Shown: piece by piece, positions 29,000-38,967 of the stretch
Numbering within the stretch: the stretch's first letter is position 1
How the letters are laid out: each line of letters opens with the position of its first letter
From: Leishmania mexicana MHOM/GT/2001/U1103
Lineage: Eukaryota > Euglenozoa > Kinetoplastea > Trypanosomatida > Trypanosomatidae
Assembly: GCF_000234665.1 (NCBI RefSeq)
Contig: NC_018322.1
Location: 124,001-188,000, forward strand
Reading direction: 5' to 3'
Length of the DNA stretch: 64,000 nt
The notes under the pieces: model-generated
The model's database searches: none
The model's input: only the letters and a program-made list of their open reading frames with translations
Told to the model about the DNA's origin: nothing
Made by a program: the position numbers and the translations under genes

Positions 29000-31121
29000 G
29001 GCTTGAGCAGCAACAGCAAGCAGACACACGCACACGCACAGACGAAAACGTATGGGCAATTCGCCGTCTCCTCGCCCCGTTGACAGCACAGGCACGCCCA
29101 CGTGCAAGTGCGCCACGCGTCAAGTCAAGCACGCGCCGCTTCAGTGCGGCTCGTTCGCTTTTTTCTGCAACCCCCCGCCCTCCCTCCTCTCTTCCTACAC
29201 CTCTGCTCCCTCTCCCCCTTCTTACGGCTGAACGGCTGCCACTGTTCGGGTCGGGCACCAGGCGTGCGTGTGTCGATACTGTTGTGGGTGCCAACGCTCA
29301 CGGCGATAGCGTCGCGCGTATTGCGTAGCTCGTCACGTCACTGGTTCGCGCTTGTGTGCCCTACAATAGAAAAGGAAAGGGAAAAAAGACGTGCGAAACC
29401 GTCGAGACCCGCTGTGTCCGAGACTTGATGCGGAGAGCAGGAGGAAGGGGCCTAGCGGCGAAGACCTCCGCCCTCCCCCCCTCTACCGTCGTCCAGTGAA
29501 AGAGCCCGCGTCAGCAGGAAAAGACAGAGGAGCTCACGGGCGTACCGTTGTCGCCGTGTGGGGGTCTCGCACCAGAGCACTCCTCGCCGGGGGAATGAGT
29601 GATGAGCGCCGGAAGAAAAGGCTACGCGGCTAACGAGAGCGCAGAGGGGTAGTGGCGTCTGGCAAGCCTCCGTCGAATCCCTCAGCCAAGAGGGTCAGGT
29701 AACCTTTGTTCGTCACGCACGAGTCGGTGAGGAGACAACCACTCTGCACAGGCAAAACGGAAGCACATGCACGGATAATTAAAGACAGTTAGCCTCTGGC
29801 AGTCGTGCAAGAGTGAGTAGCGGTGATTATGGCAGCTGTGTAGGCAACGTGCGCCAGTCCACCTTTCTCGTTTCTGTGTTTCTCCTCTGTTGTTTCGTTC
29901 TAGGCTTGAGTGAGGGTGTGGGCGCGGGTGACGTGTACGATGTGAGGGCGGAGGAAGGGCGAGCAGAAGGAGACAGCAGATGGCGCCGTGTGGAGTACAG
30001 GCAAACAGGGAGGTGGGGAGCATGGAGATGTGGCCGGACAGTGTAGGAGGGGGGGGTGAAGCCACCTGTCGTGGCGGGCAGGGCTGTAGAGCGGTAGCAA
30101 GTGGTGGTGGTGGTGGCGAGTGAGGCGACGTTTGGAGCGCTGATGCATGCTTCGGTAAAAAGAATGCAAGACACCCTCCAGCGCTCGGCGCACCCTCCTC
30201 CCAAACCACCATCAGCGCCATCTTCACTCATCACAATCCACATGTCTGCCCTTACCTCACAATGCTGCACGTGCTGGAGAAAGGAAAAGAGACCCGGTCC
30301 GTTCGTCTACACGCCTGCCTGCGTCTGTGTGAGCGCGCACACGTGCGCACGATCCTCGCTGTCCTCCGCCCCTACAAGGAGGCGCCAGCCGGCCCACGCA
30401 GGTTCCAGGTTGCTCATAATGCACCGCTCCCCGGCAACGCCGCTCACGCAAAACACGTACAGGCAGAGAGAGAAGATTGCGCCTTGCTTGCATGCGTGCC
30501 TCATCCACCCTTCTCTTGTCGCTGCCTCGCTGCCGCTTGTGCGGAGAGCACAAGCCAAGATGAAGACAGTCACCCCGAGGCGTCCTCGCGGGCAATGGAA
30601 AAACGCCACACGCGGCGAGTGACTTCAAAAGACCGCAGTTTGAGCTGCAACTCATCGACCCTCTCGCGCACACGCGCGCAGAGGTAAGACAGGAAAAGTA
30701 AGCGAAGCCCTTTCTAGTCCGTGCACCCATTCCGGCACGAAACAGATCATCCAGCAGACACGCACACACAATCACAGCTCACCCGCCTCCGCTGCACCAC
30801 AGTTGCATCCTGCTCCTCCAGGACGAGCCGCCTTGCCGTCGAATCGGGCCATGCGTCTAGTGGGCCCTTCCCGACACTCCTCGTCCCGTCTGCCGCATAC
30901 GCCCCCGCACGGGTAACAGGGGTTCGTCCAGGTGCATGCCTGATGGGCCCGAGGAGGAAGCTGGCCAGCTGCAGGTCAAAGCCCTCTGGAGGCTCTGTAC
31001 CCCGTCTGTGCGTGTGGGAGAAGAGATGAGCTTCGAAAAACACGCGCACGCCCATGCGCTCAGTCACCGGCGTCTCCCCTAGTCAGGCGGCCTTCGTCTT
31101 GCATGATTGGCGCATTGCGTG
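29000..31121. other. Spacer, 1722-aa gene to exportin-like gene
   Basis: About 2.1 kb. The part next to the 1722-aa stop codon (about 30780-31020) has balanced, non-repetitive composition; a faded repeat copy is possible but I could not match it to the others. No gene accepted. Confidence 0.6.
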
Positions 31122-34100
31122 TCAACTACCTTTGCCGGATCTGCCGACGCCTAGACTGCGTGACACACGCCTCAGCAGTTCAAATCGCGGCTTTGACGCC
31201 TCTTGTGAGGACACTGGTACCACTGTTGCCCCCGCTAGTGATGTAGAGAACGCCTGCGGTCGCGCGGAAGACGTGCGCTGCCTGGGGCTCCGAAAGCGAA
31301 GGTCACTGCCCCGATGGCTCCCTCTGGTGACTCCCTCCGCCGCCGCGGAGACCTCCCACCCCAAGTCCAGTCCTGGGTCTCTGCGGCGGGCCGGCGAGTC
31401 GTTTCTCCCGCGAGGGGGCACAGAGGTGCAGTCGGCTGATGAAGCGCGTACCGTGAACCTAGCACCGTGGTTGCGGCCGCTGGGAGTCGATGGTGGGGCG
31501 TCGGATCGACGGGTGGCAGCGGCGCGTCCCGCCAGCAGATCAACCTTTCCTTTTGCGAGGGAAGATGGCGTCACAGACAGCGCGCCACCCCCGCTTCTTC
31601 TCTCAGTCCCTCGGCTTTCGCGTTGGTCAGGGTGGCGGGCGGGCCACATCTTGTCAAGGTCGAAGGGGTTCATCCCGCGCAGCGCACGTGCCCGCTGGAG
31701 GCGCTGCACCGCCAGCATCCACAGAGCGCGGCCGTACGACAGAACCGGCGATTGCGCAGCGCCGCCGCTGAGACTCGACGAGTCGGCGAGAGCGCCACTA
31801 TCGCCGCCGCCGTCGCAATCACCTCTGTCCGCCACGTCGTGCTGCATCGCCAACAAGAAGAGTACCCAGTCGACACGCTGCTGAAAGTCAAGCACGAGCA
31901 ACACTGCATCCTGCGGCACGTCGATCCGCTTGAACTGGGGGATGATGACGTAGACTCGATATGGGGCACATAACGGCCCCCGTACCTCAGCAAACAGCGG
32001 GCAGCGGTAGCGCCGAAGGACCTCGAAGCTGGCGGGTCCGCAGAGGACGCTGCCGACATCCTCCCAAGTCCTTGGGCCGCCAAGACCGAGGTCGCTCTCA
32101 TAACCCATGACGCCGAACGGAACGTACACCCGAGAATACGCGCAAGGAAAGTGATGCAGCTCCCGCACACGTATCGGCCGAGTCGAGGCGGCAGTACAAG
32201 GAGACACACTCCGTCTCAGCAGCGTTGCCGCCGCCATGTGCGGTGGGAATGGCGACGGGGACGGGAATGGGAACGCTGCGGCACCTCTGCGCTGTGGCGG
32301 TGCGGCGTAAACTAACCGCTGCTGTTGTGGTGAAGAGAGCGATGGCGCAATGCCCCGCGGCGGGGCCCCAACGACGCCGCCGCCTCGCTCCGCAATCGCC
32401 TTCCCCTTCACGAACGTGCCAACGGGTGGCATCTTCACCAGACTGTTGCGCAGCTGCATAGATGGTGCAACAGGAACCGCAGCGCCAGGGAGCCGCGGTG
32501 GGTGAAACCGGGGTGGCTGTGCTGCCGCTGGAGACGAGGAGGCAGACAGCTGTGACATTCGGCTCATCGTGGCTGACGCACTGCCGATCCCAGCTACGTG
32601 CGACACGACTGTCGCAGGCGACGGGGAGCGAGATGCGAACTCGGCTGACGAGGCAGGCAATAACTTCAGCGGAGAGGGGCGCGGTGTCGGCAGCGGCACC
32701 TGCTCAATGCGATCGAGGTAAAACAGCAGCTCTTTCCCGTCCTTCGACAGCTTCACCAGAGATGGTACGCGGCGTCCCGCCAGCTGGACATCTACAGCAA
32801 CGCCATGCTCCGAAAGCATGGCTTGAGCACGCAAGGCGGTGCGCTTGTCCATTTCATGCTGCACGGCGCGTCGGTTCGCCTGCAACGGATCTTTTAATTG
32901 GTTCCGTAAAGTCGGGCTCGTCGTTGCGCGAGAGGAGGTCAGCGCACTCCTGCCTGTTCTAACAGCGCCACTGCGGCGCGCGCCGTCCACAGCGGGTGTG
33001 GCGCATCGGTGCAGAGAAGCAGAGCGAGAGGAGTCTACGCGCCCGTCATACAGGGGACTGCGCGTCCGTGAAACCGGTGGCCTCGCACTGCCTCCAGCCC
33101 CGGAGGCGCTGCGTAACGCCCGAAACGGCGACACAGACGCCGGTAGCCGGGAAGAAGAGGATGACAGGTCAGACGCCGTCGAATCATCTTTCCAGGCCGT
33201 GCCGCGCCTCGCGGAGACGTGGAGATGCGTGGACTGAATCGCGGCGATCCGATCCGGTGCGGTCGACCCGATGGCTTCGCCGCCGCGGCCGCTGTGTCCG
33301 CCCGATAGAGGTGACGAGATTAAGTCGCGCTCGGCGTCGTCATTTGTGGACACCGTAAGTGCGCTCTGATGCTGTATCGGTGACGATGCGGCGTTGGGGG
33401 ACGTGGAGATGGAAAACTGCGCCGGCGCCGCCAAAGCCGGCTTCCCCGTGCCAACGCCATCGGCGCGAGAGGCCGAGGGCGACGACGCAGATCTCTGCAG
33501 CTTGACAGTAGACGGCGCTGGCGCCTTTGCCCGTCGCCTTGCTTTGACTTGAGCGTCGGACGAGGGAAGTGGTAGTTGCGTCGAAGTAAGCAAGTCCTCG
33601 TCCAGGGAGCCACCAGCAGATCGCTCGGTTTCCTGCATGGCCTCTCCGGCCACTCGCCCATTGGCGTGAGCAGGCGTGGCCAAGCAGTGCTGGCGCGACT
33701 CTGCCGCGTGTCTCTGCACGAGATCGTTGGAGGAGGAGGACGGACGCGCTCGATGTGCCGCCATCGTCTGCTCTGGTGTTGCCTCCCGGTCAGCGGAAGC
33801 GGTGATCTGCGTCGACGCAGATGGCGCACCAGCGCTGCGGCGACCGCCGCCAGCAACAACACTTGGGTCGATAGTTACATCACTGTTGCTGGTGCGCGTC
33901 TGCTGCGCTGTCGCTGAGACCCTCTCCGTGATGTGCCCGCGCTGAGCTGCTGCAATGCTGCAGGCCTTGCCATTTGCAGCCACTGGGATCAGCAAAGAGG
34001 AAGACTCCGTCGTGGACACCGCATCGACTGCAGGCGCGGGGGCTGCTCCCACATGGAGCGAAGGTGACCGCCCCATCACCAACTGCGTCTGCTCTCGCAG

Positions 34101-36290
34101 CCGCTCCAGCTGCTGTGCGTGCAGGTGAATAGCGATGAGCTCGTCACTGGTCACGGCTTCCGGCTGGTCTGGCAACGCGGCACGCACCTGTGTCACACGG
34201 GCCTGCGCAGCAACCTGCACCGCCATCTGCCGAGCCATCTCTCCGCGGAGGTGTTCGGCCACGTCGCGATCGCGGACGTCGCTGAGGCGCTCGTAGCGCT
34301 GCTTCTGGTGCTCTGCCACCCCGTCCTGCAGGGCGAGCGCGTGTTCGCTCTGCCGCTGCCGTCGCACAGCCAGTCGCTCACGCATCGCCAACTCCTCGTG
34401 CATCGGCAGCGACTCATTCTCCACTACGGCCCCGCCGACGGTGGCCACCGCAATCGCCGACGGCAAGAGTCCTGCCTGGAGTGCATCAAGCGGTGCGGTT
34501 GACGTTGTCAAAGCGCGTGAAGACGCAGCTGCAACAGCGGCGCCCGATCTTGTGTCGACGGTGGTTGCGAGAGCGAAGAGCGGCTTGTCGCCGATGCCTC
34601 CGCCGCGGTGCTCGGGTACCCGAGACGTTGGAGTGTACTTCGCCAGCCCGAAAGTGTCGAGAGGAGGTCGAGGTGGCGGCCGGATCGGAGGCTCCAGCTT
34701 CACACTGTCCTGAGCACCGCGCCACGCCGCCTCCCGGGCCGCCTGCATCTCTTGGGCGAGCGAGACGATGGAAGAGGTCTCATCTCGTCGACTGGCCCGC
34801 TGTGCTTGCCGCGTCTTTGCTGTTGGCGATGTCGCAGGTTTCGACGGGGGGCTGCACACCAGCCAGTTGTCATCTGAAATAGCGTTGGTGGAGCTCTTTT
34901 CCCCGGCGACACTCCTCTGCGGCAGATGCTGTGCTTCTGCCAGGTTTTGCCGGTCATGTACGGGGGCGGCATTCGTGCCAAAGTACTCGCTAGTGCCTAT
35001 CTCGTTGCCTTGGTGCTCGCAAAGACCGTAGTTCGCCAACGGAGCAGTATCGCGAGCCACCAGCGCCGAAGTCCCCGAGGAAACGTGTCTTGTCTCACCA
35101 TGAGACCATTCCTGTCGCTGCTTCTGCTGCGTGAGCATCGAACTACGCTGAGCCGTGTCGGCAGCGCGAAGTGCCGCCAGCCGCGCAGACAGGGTGTTCA
35201 CCGACGATGGCGACGGCAGGGGGGCTGGTGCAGTCGTGGAAAAGTACGAGTCATCCGCTAGGGCCCGCGGGGGCTGTGTGTGACGGGTGCGACTGCAATC
35301 AGGCGTCAGCGACCTTGATCTCGTCGTGGACGGCGTTGTGGCAGCGAGAGACGCCGGCAGCGCAGCTGGAGACGGCCAAGATAGCGGAGCAAAAGTTGCC
35401 TCGCGGTCCGTCGGAGCCGTCGCCGTCGCTGCAGTCGTCGACAACGTGGTAAACAACCGTGCAGGTCTGACAGCAGTGTCAGCGAGGATCTCCGTGTCGG
35501 TGTTCGCCCTCTCCGCGAAGTTGGTACCTGCAGCGGAGCTTTGCCCCTTCGAGTATGGCGGCAGTGGCGGCGCGAAGGTGATAGATGCTGCAGTGTGGGC
35601 ATTGTGAGCACCTGCTACAGGTGTTGCAGAGAGTGTCGAGGCGGCGGTCGACGCAAGAGCTGCATCAGCCAAAGAGGCTGCGGTGAGACCTCCTTGTCCC
35701 ATCGGCGCGGGTCGGTAGGTGTGTCGGCCATAGACCCGCCAAAAGTCCAGGGCTGCTGCATAGGTGGCCGAGAGAGCCGTCCCGGCCTCCGTCGTTGCGC
35801 TGGCAGTGGAGGCACTTTCGCGGGAGTAAGAGGCCGTAAATGGCGTGGCGACGGAGGGGCCTGGGGTGGGCGAGCCCTTGCTCACCGGCTCTGAATGTCG
35901 CGTTGATGGTGGCTGGCATACCGGCAAGGTGCAGGCTTCTGCGCTCCTAGGAGCAGCGGAACCTTGCCTGGCTCTCAACAGCGCCAGCGCCGCAGCGCAA
36001 CTCGTCGGGCTGCCATGCAGTCGTCGTCCATCGCCCTGATCCTTGACCTCCCAGCAGTTAACTCGCGGGAACGAGGCTTCCGCACCAGCAGCAGCACTTC
36101 TTGATGCGGCGGGGCTGGAGGCACGCTGTGCAGCCCCCAAGACGTCGTCGATATTGCGCATCACATCCTGTAGTCGCGCACGGATTGCCTCGATCGAGTT
36201 GGAGAAGGGAGTCTCAGTCGCAAAGCCGTCACCAGGGGCAACAACGGTGCTCGTCGCGAGTGGGCTCTGTGCACTGTGGGCACTGGACAT
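31122..36290 (-). CDS. Large low-complexity hypothetical protein, 1722 aa
   Basis: No family recognised. Most of the protein is Ser/Ala/Pro/Thr/Arg-rich and probably disordered. Two parts look ordered. One, near residues 645-760, is a highly charged helix rich in Arg, Gln and Glu (MHEELAMRERLAVRRQRQ, EHLRGEMARQMAVQVAAQ, QLERLREQTQ) that should form a coiled coil. The other, near 1425-1530, has compact globular sequence (HHFPCAYSRVYVPFGVMGYE, CGPASFEVLRRYRCPLFAEV, YRVYVIIPQFKRIDVP, LLVLDFQQRVDWVLFLL). There is no signal peptide. The frame opens at 36389, but with TTG; the first ATG is at 36290 and I use that. The C-terminal 200 residues are again Ser/Arg-rich. The size and structure resemble cytoskeleton-associated proteins of kinetoplastids, but no function is shown. 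Confidence 0.8.
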   Translation of the reverse strand: MSSAHSAQSPLATSTVVAPGDGFATETPFSNSIEAIRARLQDVMRNIDDVLGAAQRASSPAASRSAAAGAEASFPRVNCWEVKDQGDGRRLHGSPTSCAAALALLRARQGSAAPRSAEACTLPVCQPPSTRHSEPVSKGSPTPGPSVATPFTASYSRESASTASATTEAGTALSATYAAALDFWRVYGRHTYRPAPMGQGGLTAASLADAALASTAASTLSATPVAGAHNAHTAASITFAPPLPPYSKGQSSAAGTNFAERANTDTEILADTAVRPARLFTTLSTTAATATAPTDREATFAPLSWPSPAALPASLAATTPSTTRSRSLTPDCSRTRHTQPPRALADDSYFSTTAPAPLPSPSSVNTLSARLAALRAADTAQRSSMLTQQKQRQEWSHGETRHVSSGTSALVARDTAPLANYGLCEHQGNEIGTSEYFGTNAAPVHDRQNLAEAQHLPQRSVAGEKSSTNAISDDNWLVCSPPSKPATSPTAKTRQAQRASRRDETSSIVSLAQEMQAAREAAWRGAQDSVKLEPPIRPPPRPPLDTFGLAKYTPTSRVPEHRGGGIGDKPLFALATTVDTRSGAAVAAASSRALTTSTAPLDALQAGLLPSAIAVATVGGAVVENESLPMHEELAMRERLAVRRQRQSEHALALQDGVAEHQKQRYERLSDVRDRDVAEHLRGEMARQMAVQVAAQARVTQVRAALPDQPEAVTSDELIAIHLHAQQLERLREQTQLVMGRSPSLHVGAAPAPAVDAVSTTESSSLLIPVAANGKACSIAAAQRGHITERVSATAQQTRTSNSDVTIDPSVVAGGGRRSAGAPSASTQITASADREATPEQTMAAHRARPSSSSNDLVQRHAAESRQHCLATPAHANGRVAGEAMQETERSAGGSLDEDLLTSTQLPLPSSDAQVKARRRAKAPAPSTVKLQRSASSPSASRADGVGTGKPALAAPAQFSISTSPNAASSPIQHQSALTVSTNDDAERDLISSPLSGGHSGRGGEAIGSTAPDRIAAIQSTHLHVSARRGTAWKDDSTASDLSSSSSRLPASVSPFRALRSASGAGGSARPPVSRTRSPLYDGRVDSSRSASLHRCATPAVDGARRSGAVRTGRSALTSSRATTSPTLRNQLKDPLQANRRAVQHEMDKRTALRAQAMLSEHGVAVDVQLAGRRVPSLVKLSKDGKELLFYLDRIEQVPLPTPRPSPLKLLPASSAEFASRSPSPATVVSHVAGIGSASATMSRMSQLSASSSPAAAQPPRFHPPRLPGAAVPVAPSMQLRNSLVKMPPVGTFVKGKAIAERGGGVVGAPPRGIAPSLSSPQQQRLVYAAPPQRRGAAAFPFPSPSPFPPHMAAATLLRRSVSPCTAASTRPIRVRELHHFPCAYSRVYVPFGVMGYESDLGLGGPRTWEDVGSVLCGPASFEVLRRYRCPLFAEVRGPLCAPYRVYVIIPQFKRIDVPQDAVLLVLDFQQRVDWVLFLLAMQHDVADRGDCDGGGDSGALADSSSLSGGAAQSPVLSYGRALWMLAVQRLQRARALRGMNPFDLDKMWPARHPDQRESRGTERRSGGGALSVTPSSLAKGKVDLLAGRAAATRRSDAPPSTPSGRNHGARFTVRASSADCTSVPPRGRNDSPARRRDPGLDLGWEVSAAAEGVTRGSHRGSDLRFRSPRQRTSSARPQAFSTSLAGATVVPVSSQEASKPRFELLRRVSRSLGVGRSGKGS

Positions 36291-38967
36291 CGGCGGTGAT
36301 CCGCTGAGTGCCGTACCTCTACTCGTCTCCGTCGGGCGGCGCAGCAGGCTAGGCGTTCGAGCGGAGCTGTCAGACGGACGTGCGCACAAGCGCGTCGCTT
36401 CGCGTGTGCAGGCGAAGAGGAGGGGATGTGTGGGTGTAACGAGTGGCGAGGTGCCCGAGGTTTACGCTGCAGGACGCCCACAACGACGACAGGTAAGCCT
36501 CGCGTGAAGAAAAAGATGTGCAAAACAGAAGAAGGCAGTGAGAGAGATCTAAGAAGTGGCCAAAGAAAAGACGAAGCAACAACCTCTAAGCTGGTTCCTG
36601 TGTATGGGTGGGTTTAGGTCCTCGGTGTGTGTCGCCTGCCCTCTCTCAGGCCTGCAAGCGCACATGCACGCGTGCAGAGGGGGGCGGAGTGACGGAGAAA
36701 CGACGAGAACAGAGGAACAGGAACGAATGTAGAAAGGGGTAAATCGATGGGTGGGCACGTGCCTGATGTGCAGTGATGTCTGTAGAGGGGCGCGATAGAC
36801 CACTCGAACACGGACGCGCGCCAGTGCCCTAAGTGCACGCGCGATGCGCGAAGAGGCGACGCACAGCGTTCGATTTTCAGAGAGTGAAAAGACAACGTCG
36901 GCGAGTTGGAGCACCGGTGTCCGAGGCATCGCCACATAAACAAGAGAGGGGGCGGGGGACGAAGATGGTGTGCAAACAAAAGAGGAGTGGCGAGTAGCAG
37001 CTCTGACGGCTTTGCTTGTACTCGGCGTTCACGAAAGCCCTCACGACAGGGGAGGGACACACACCTCGGCGCGTGGCATCTCAGGGCCCCAGCGACCCCT
37101 GCACTCTCTCTTTCTCTGTGGGTGGGTCTGGGGGGAAGCCAACGCAGCCCTCCTATATCCATGCCACATGCCGAACCACTTCTGGTGGTGACAGGGCCAG
37201 GTGCCTACGACGTAGAGGGGTGGCGAGTGCGACGCATCCCTGCTGACGTCGGCGGTCGTGCCCTGGACGGCGGTGCGGCGGGGCGACCTGCGACTGTGAA
37301 CAGGTCTGTGCCGTCCACATGATGGGCAGCGTGCCCACGTGACTCGAGCGTACGTCTCACCCACGGCGGTGACACTGCCCGCTGGTGAGGGAAGCGGCTG
37401 TGAGGCGACCTGCGCGCCGCGGGGTGGTGGGCGGAGATTGAGGCGCAGGCCGTGCTCAGATGACCGAGCCGGCGCATTTGGTGTACCACGTGTGTTTTTC
37501 TACGGCTGCCTCGCACCACACCCGTGGGTGGGGTGGGTGAGGGGCCTGTGACGGATCAGAGGGGTGTCGAGCGGGGTCGAGGATACGCTGCATGGCAACA
37601 AATGGGTATGGTTGGAAAAAAGCGTGCCATGCAACGACAAACATGTCAACGTGTGTCCGCATACGCACACCACCAAGGGTTCACGCGACCTCTGTTGCAC
37701 TAGAGCTATGTCAAGGAGCCGGGCCTACGGACACCGTCTGGCGTTGTTCAGCTCACGCCAACTCTGCGGCATATAGCGCAGGCTGGGTCCAGGATTACGT
37801 TCAACGAGACTGCAACACAGCACAGCCACGGCAGCATCAAGCGGCGGCGTATAGCTGTAAAATCGCTGACACGATTCGTCGTGAGCCAGTCCAAGCGTGA
37901 TCACGAGCATAAGGCTCTCCCGCACAGCACCAGCCCAGACATGTCCGCCGATACCAAGATCCCGCAGCCGTACTCAAGGCCACTGCTGCAGGTACTTGGC
38001 CTCCCCACACAGAGAGTAGGGGACTAGGCTCTGACATCACTGTGAGATGGTCGGCATCATGAGGGCACGAAAACGAGCGAGAGACAGAGAACGCAGTGGC
38101 AGAGAGAAAAGACAACCAAGTGGAGAACGGGGGGGGGGGGGCGCTGCCATGCAGAAAAGGAATGGTTTCCGTGAGCGTGAGGAGGAGGAGGCGATGGCGG
38201 CGGCGGCGGCGGCAGTGAAAAGGAAAGTCAATCACCCCAACGCAAGCGGGGTGAGGAACGAGGGTGTGAGAAGGGCAAAACGAAGGGACATCGGGAAAAA
38301 AAAGCTCAACGGAGACAGAAAAAAAAGGCATGACAAGTGCTGAGGCGAGCAATGGAGAGGCGACCAGTAAAGAGAGGCGGGTCGAAGCACCGCGCCAGTA
38401 TCCACCGCCTACACCCTCCCCCTCTCCCCTCCCTCCCTCCCTCCCCCCGTTGTCCTTGTGTGTGTGTATGTGTATGGTGGGGGGAGAGGGTGGAGTGGTT
38501 CCCTTTTCTTCTTTGTTTTATGCAGCCCGTCTACCACAGCCACCAACACGACCACCACCACTCCGGTAGCACGGTCTGCGTCGGAAGCCGTCCAAACATG
38601 CAGTACGTGTTGCCCCACCTCTTATCCTCGCCTACCGCGAACGCAAAACAGGAGAGCCACTAAAAATACACGCCATCCGCATGCGTGCGCGCCGGAGGAG
38701 TGCCGAGGGCGCGCACAGCGTACGCAATGGATGACGAATCATTAACTGAGGCGAATATGAAGAGCGGAGGGGGAGGGCTGAGAAGGACACACGCGTGGTT
38801 TCAGATGAAAGCGAGGGTGAGACGAGAAAAGAGAAGCTGGGTGAGGACACACACACACACGCACACATGTACTTGAGAAAACGCAAGCGTGTGATCCGCC
38901 CTCGCTCCTCCGTCTAGTCTGCCTCGCGCCCTTACCCTGTCTGCACTTCACATCCAGCCTCAGCGCC
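36291..38967. other. Spacer, transporter gene to 1722-aa gene
   Basis: About 2.7 kb. Contains the inverted SIDER-like copy (37038-37572), an 11-base G run near 38130-38141 and a GGC repeat near 38195-38213. No gene accepted. Confidence 0.7.
37038..37572 (-). mobile_element. SIDER-like retroposon, inverted long copy
   Basis: About 535 bp that is the reverse complement of 22268-22800, with only scattered single-base changes visible by eye (for example GTGGGCACG against GTGAGCACG). The outermost segment around ATTTTCGCG, present in the other long copy, is not recognisable here. It lies in the spacer between the 1722-aa gene and the nucleotide-sugar transporter gene. With the copy at 22213-22800 it forms a large inverted repeat with a 14.2-kb loop. 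Confidence 0.8.

Noticed and set aside
36291..36389. Upstream start of the 1722-aa protein at 36389
   Set aside because: The codon is TTG, not ATG. The first in-frame ATG is at 36290.
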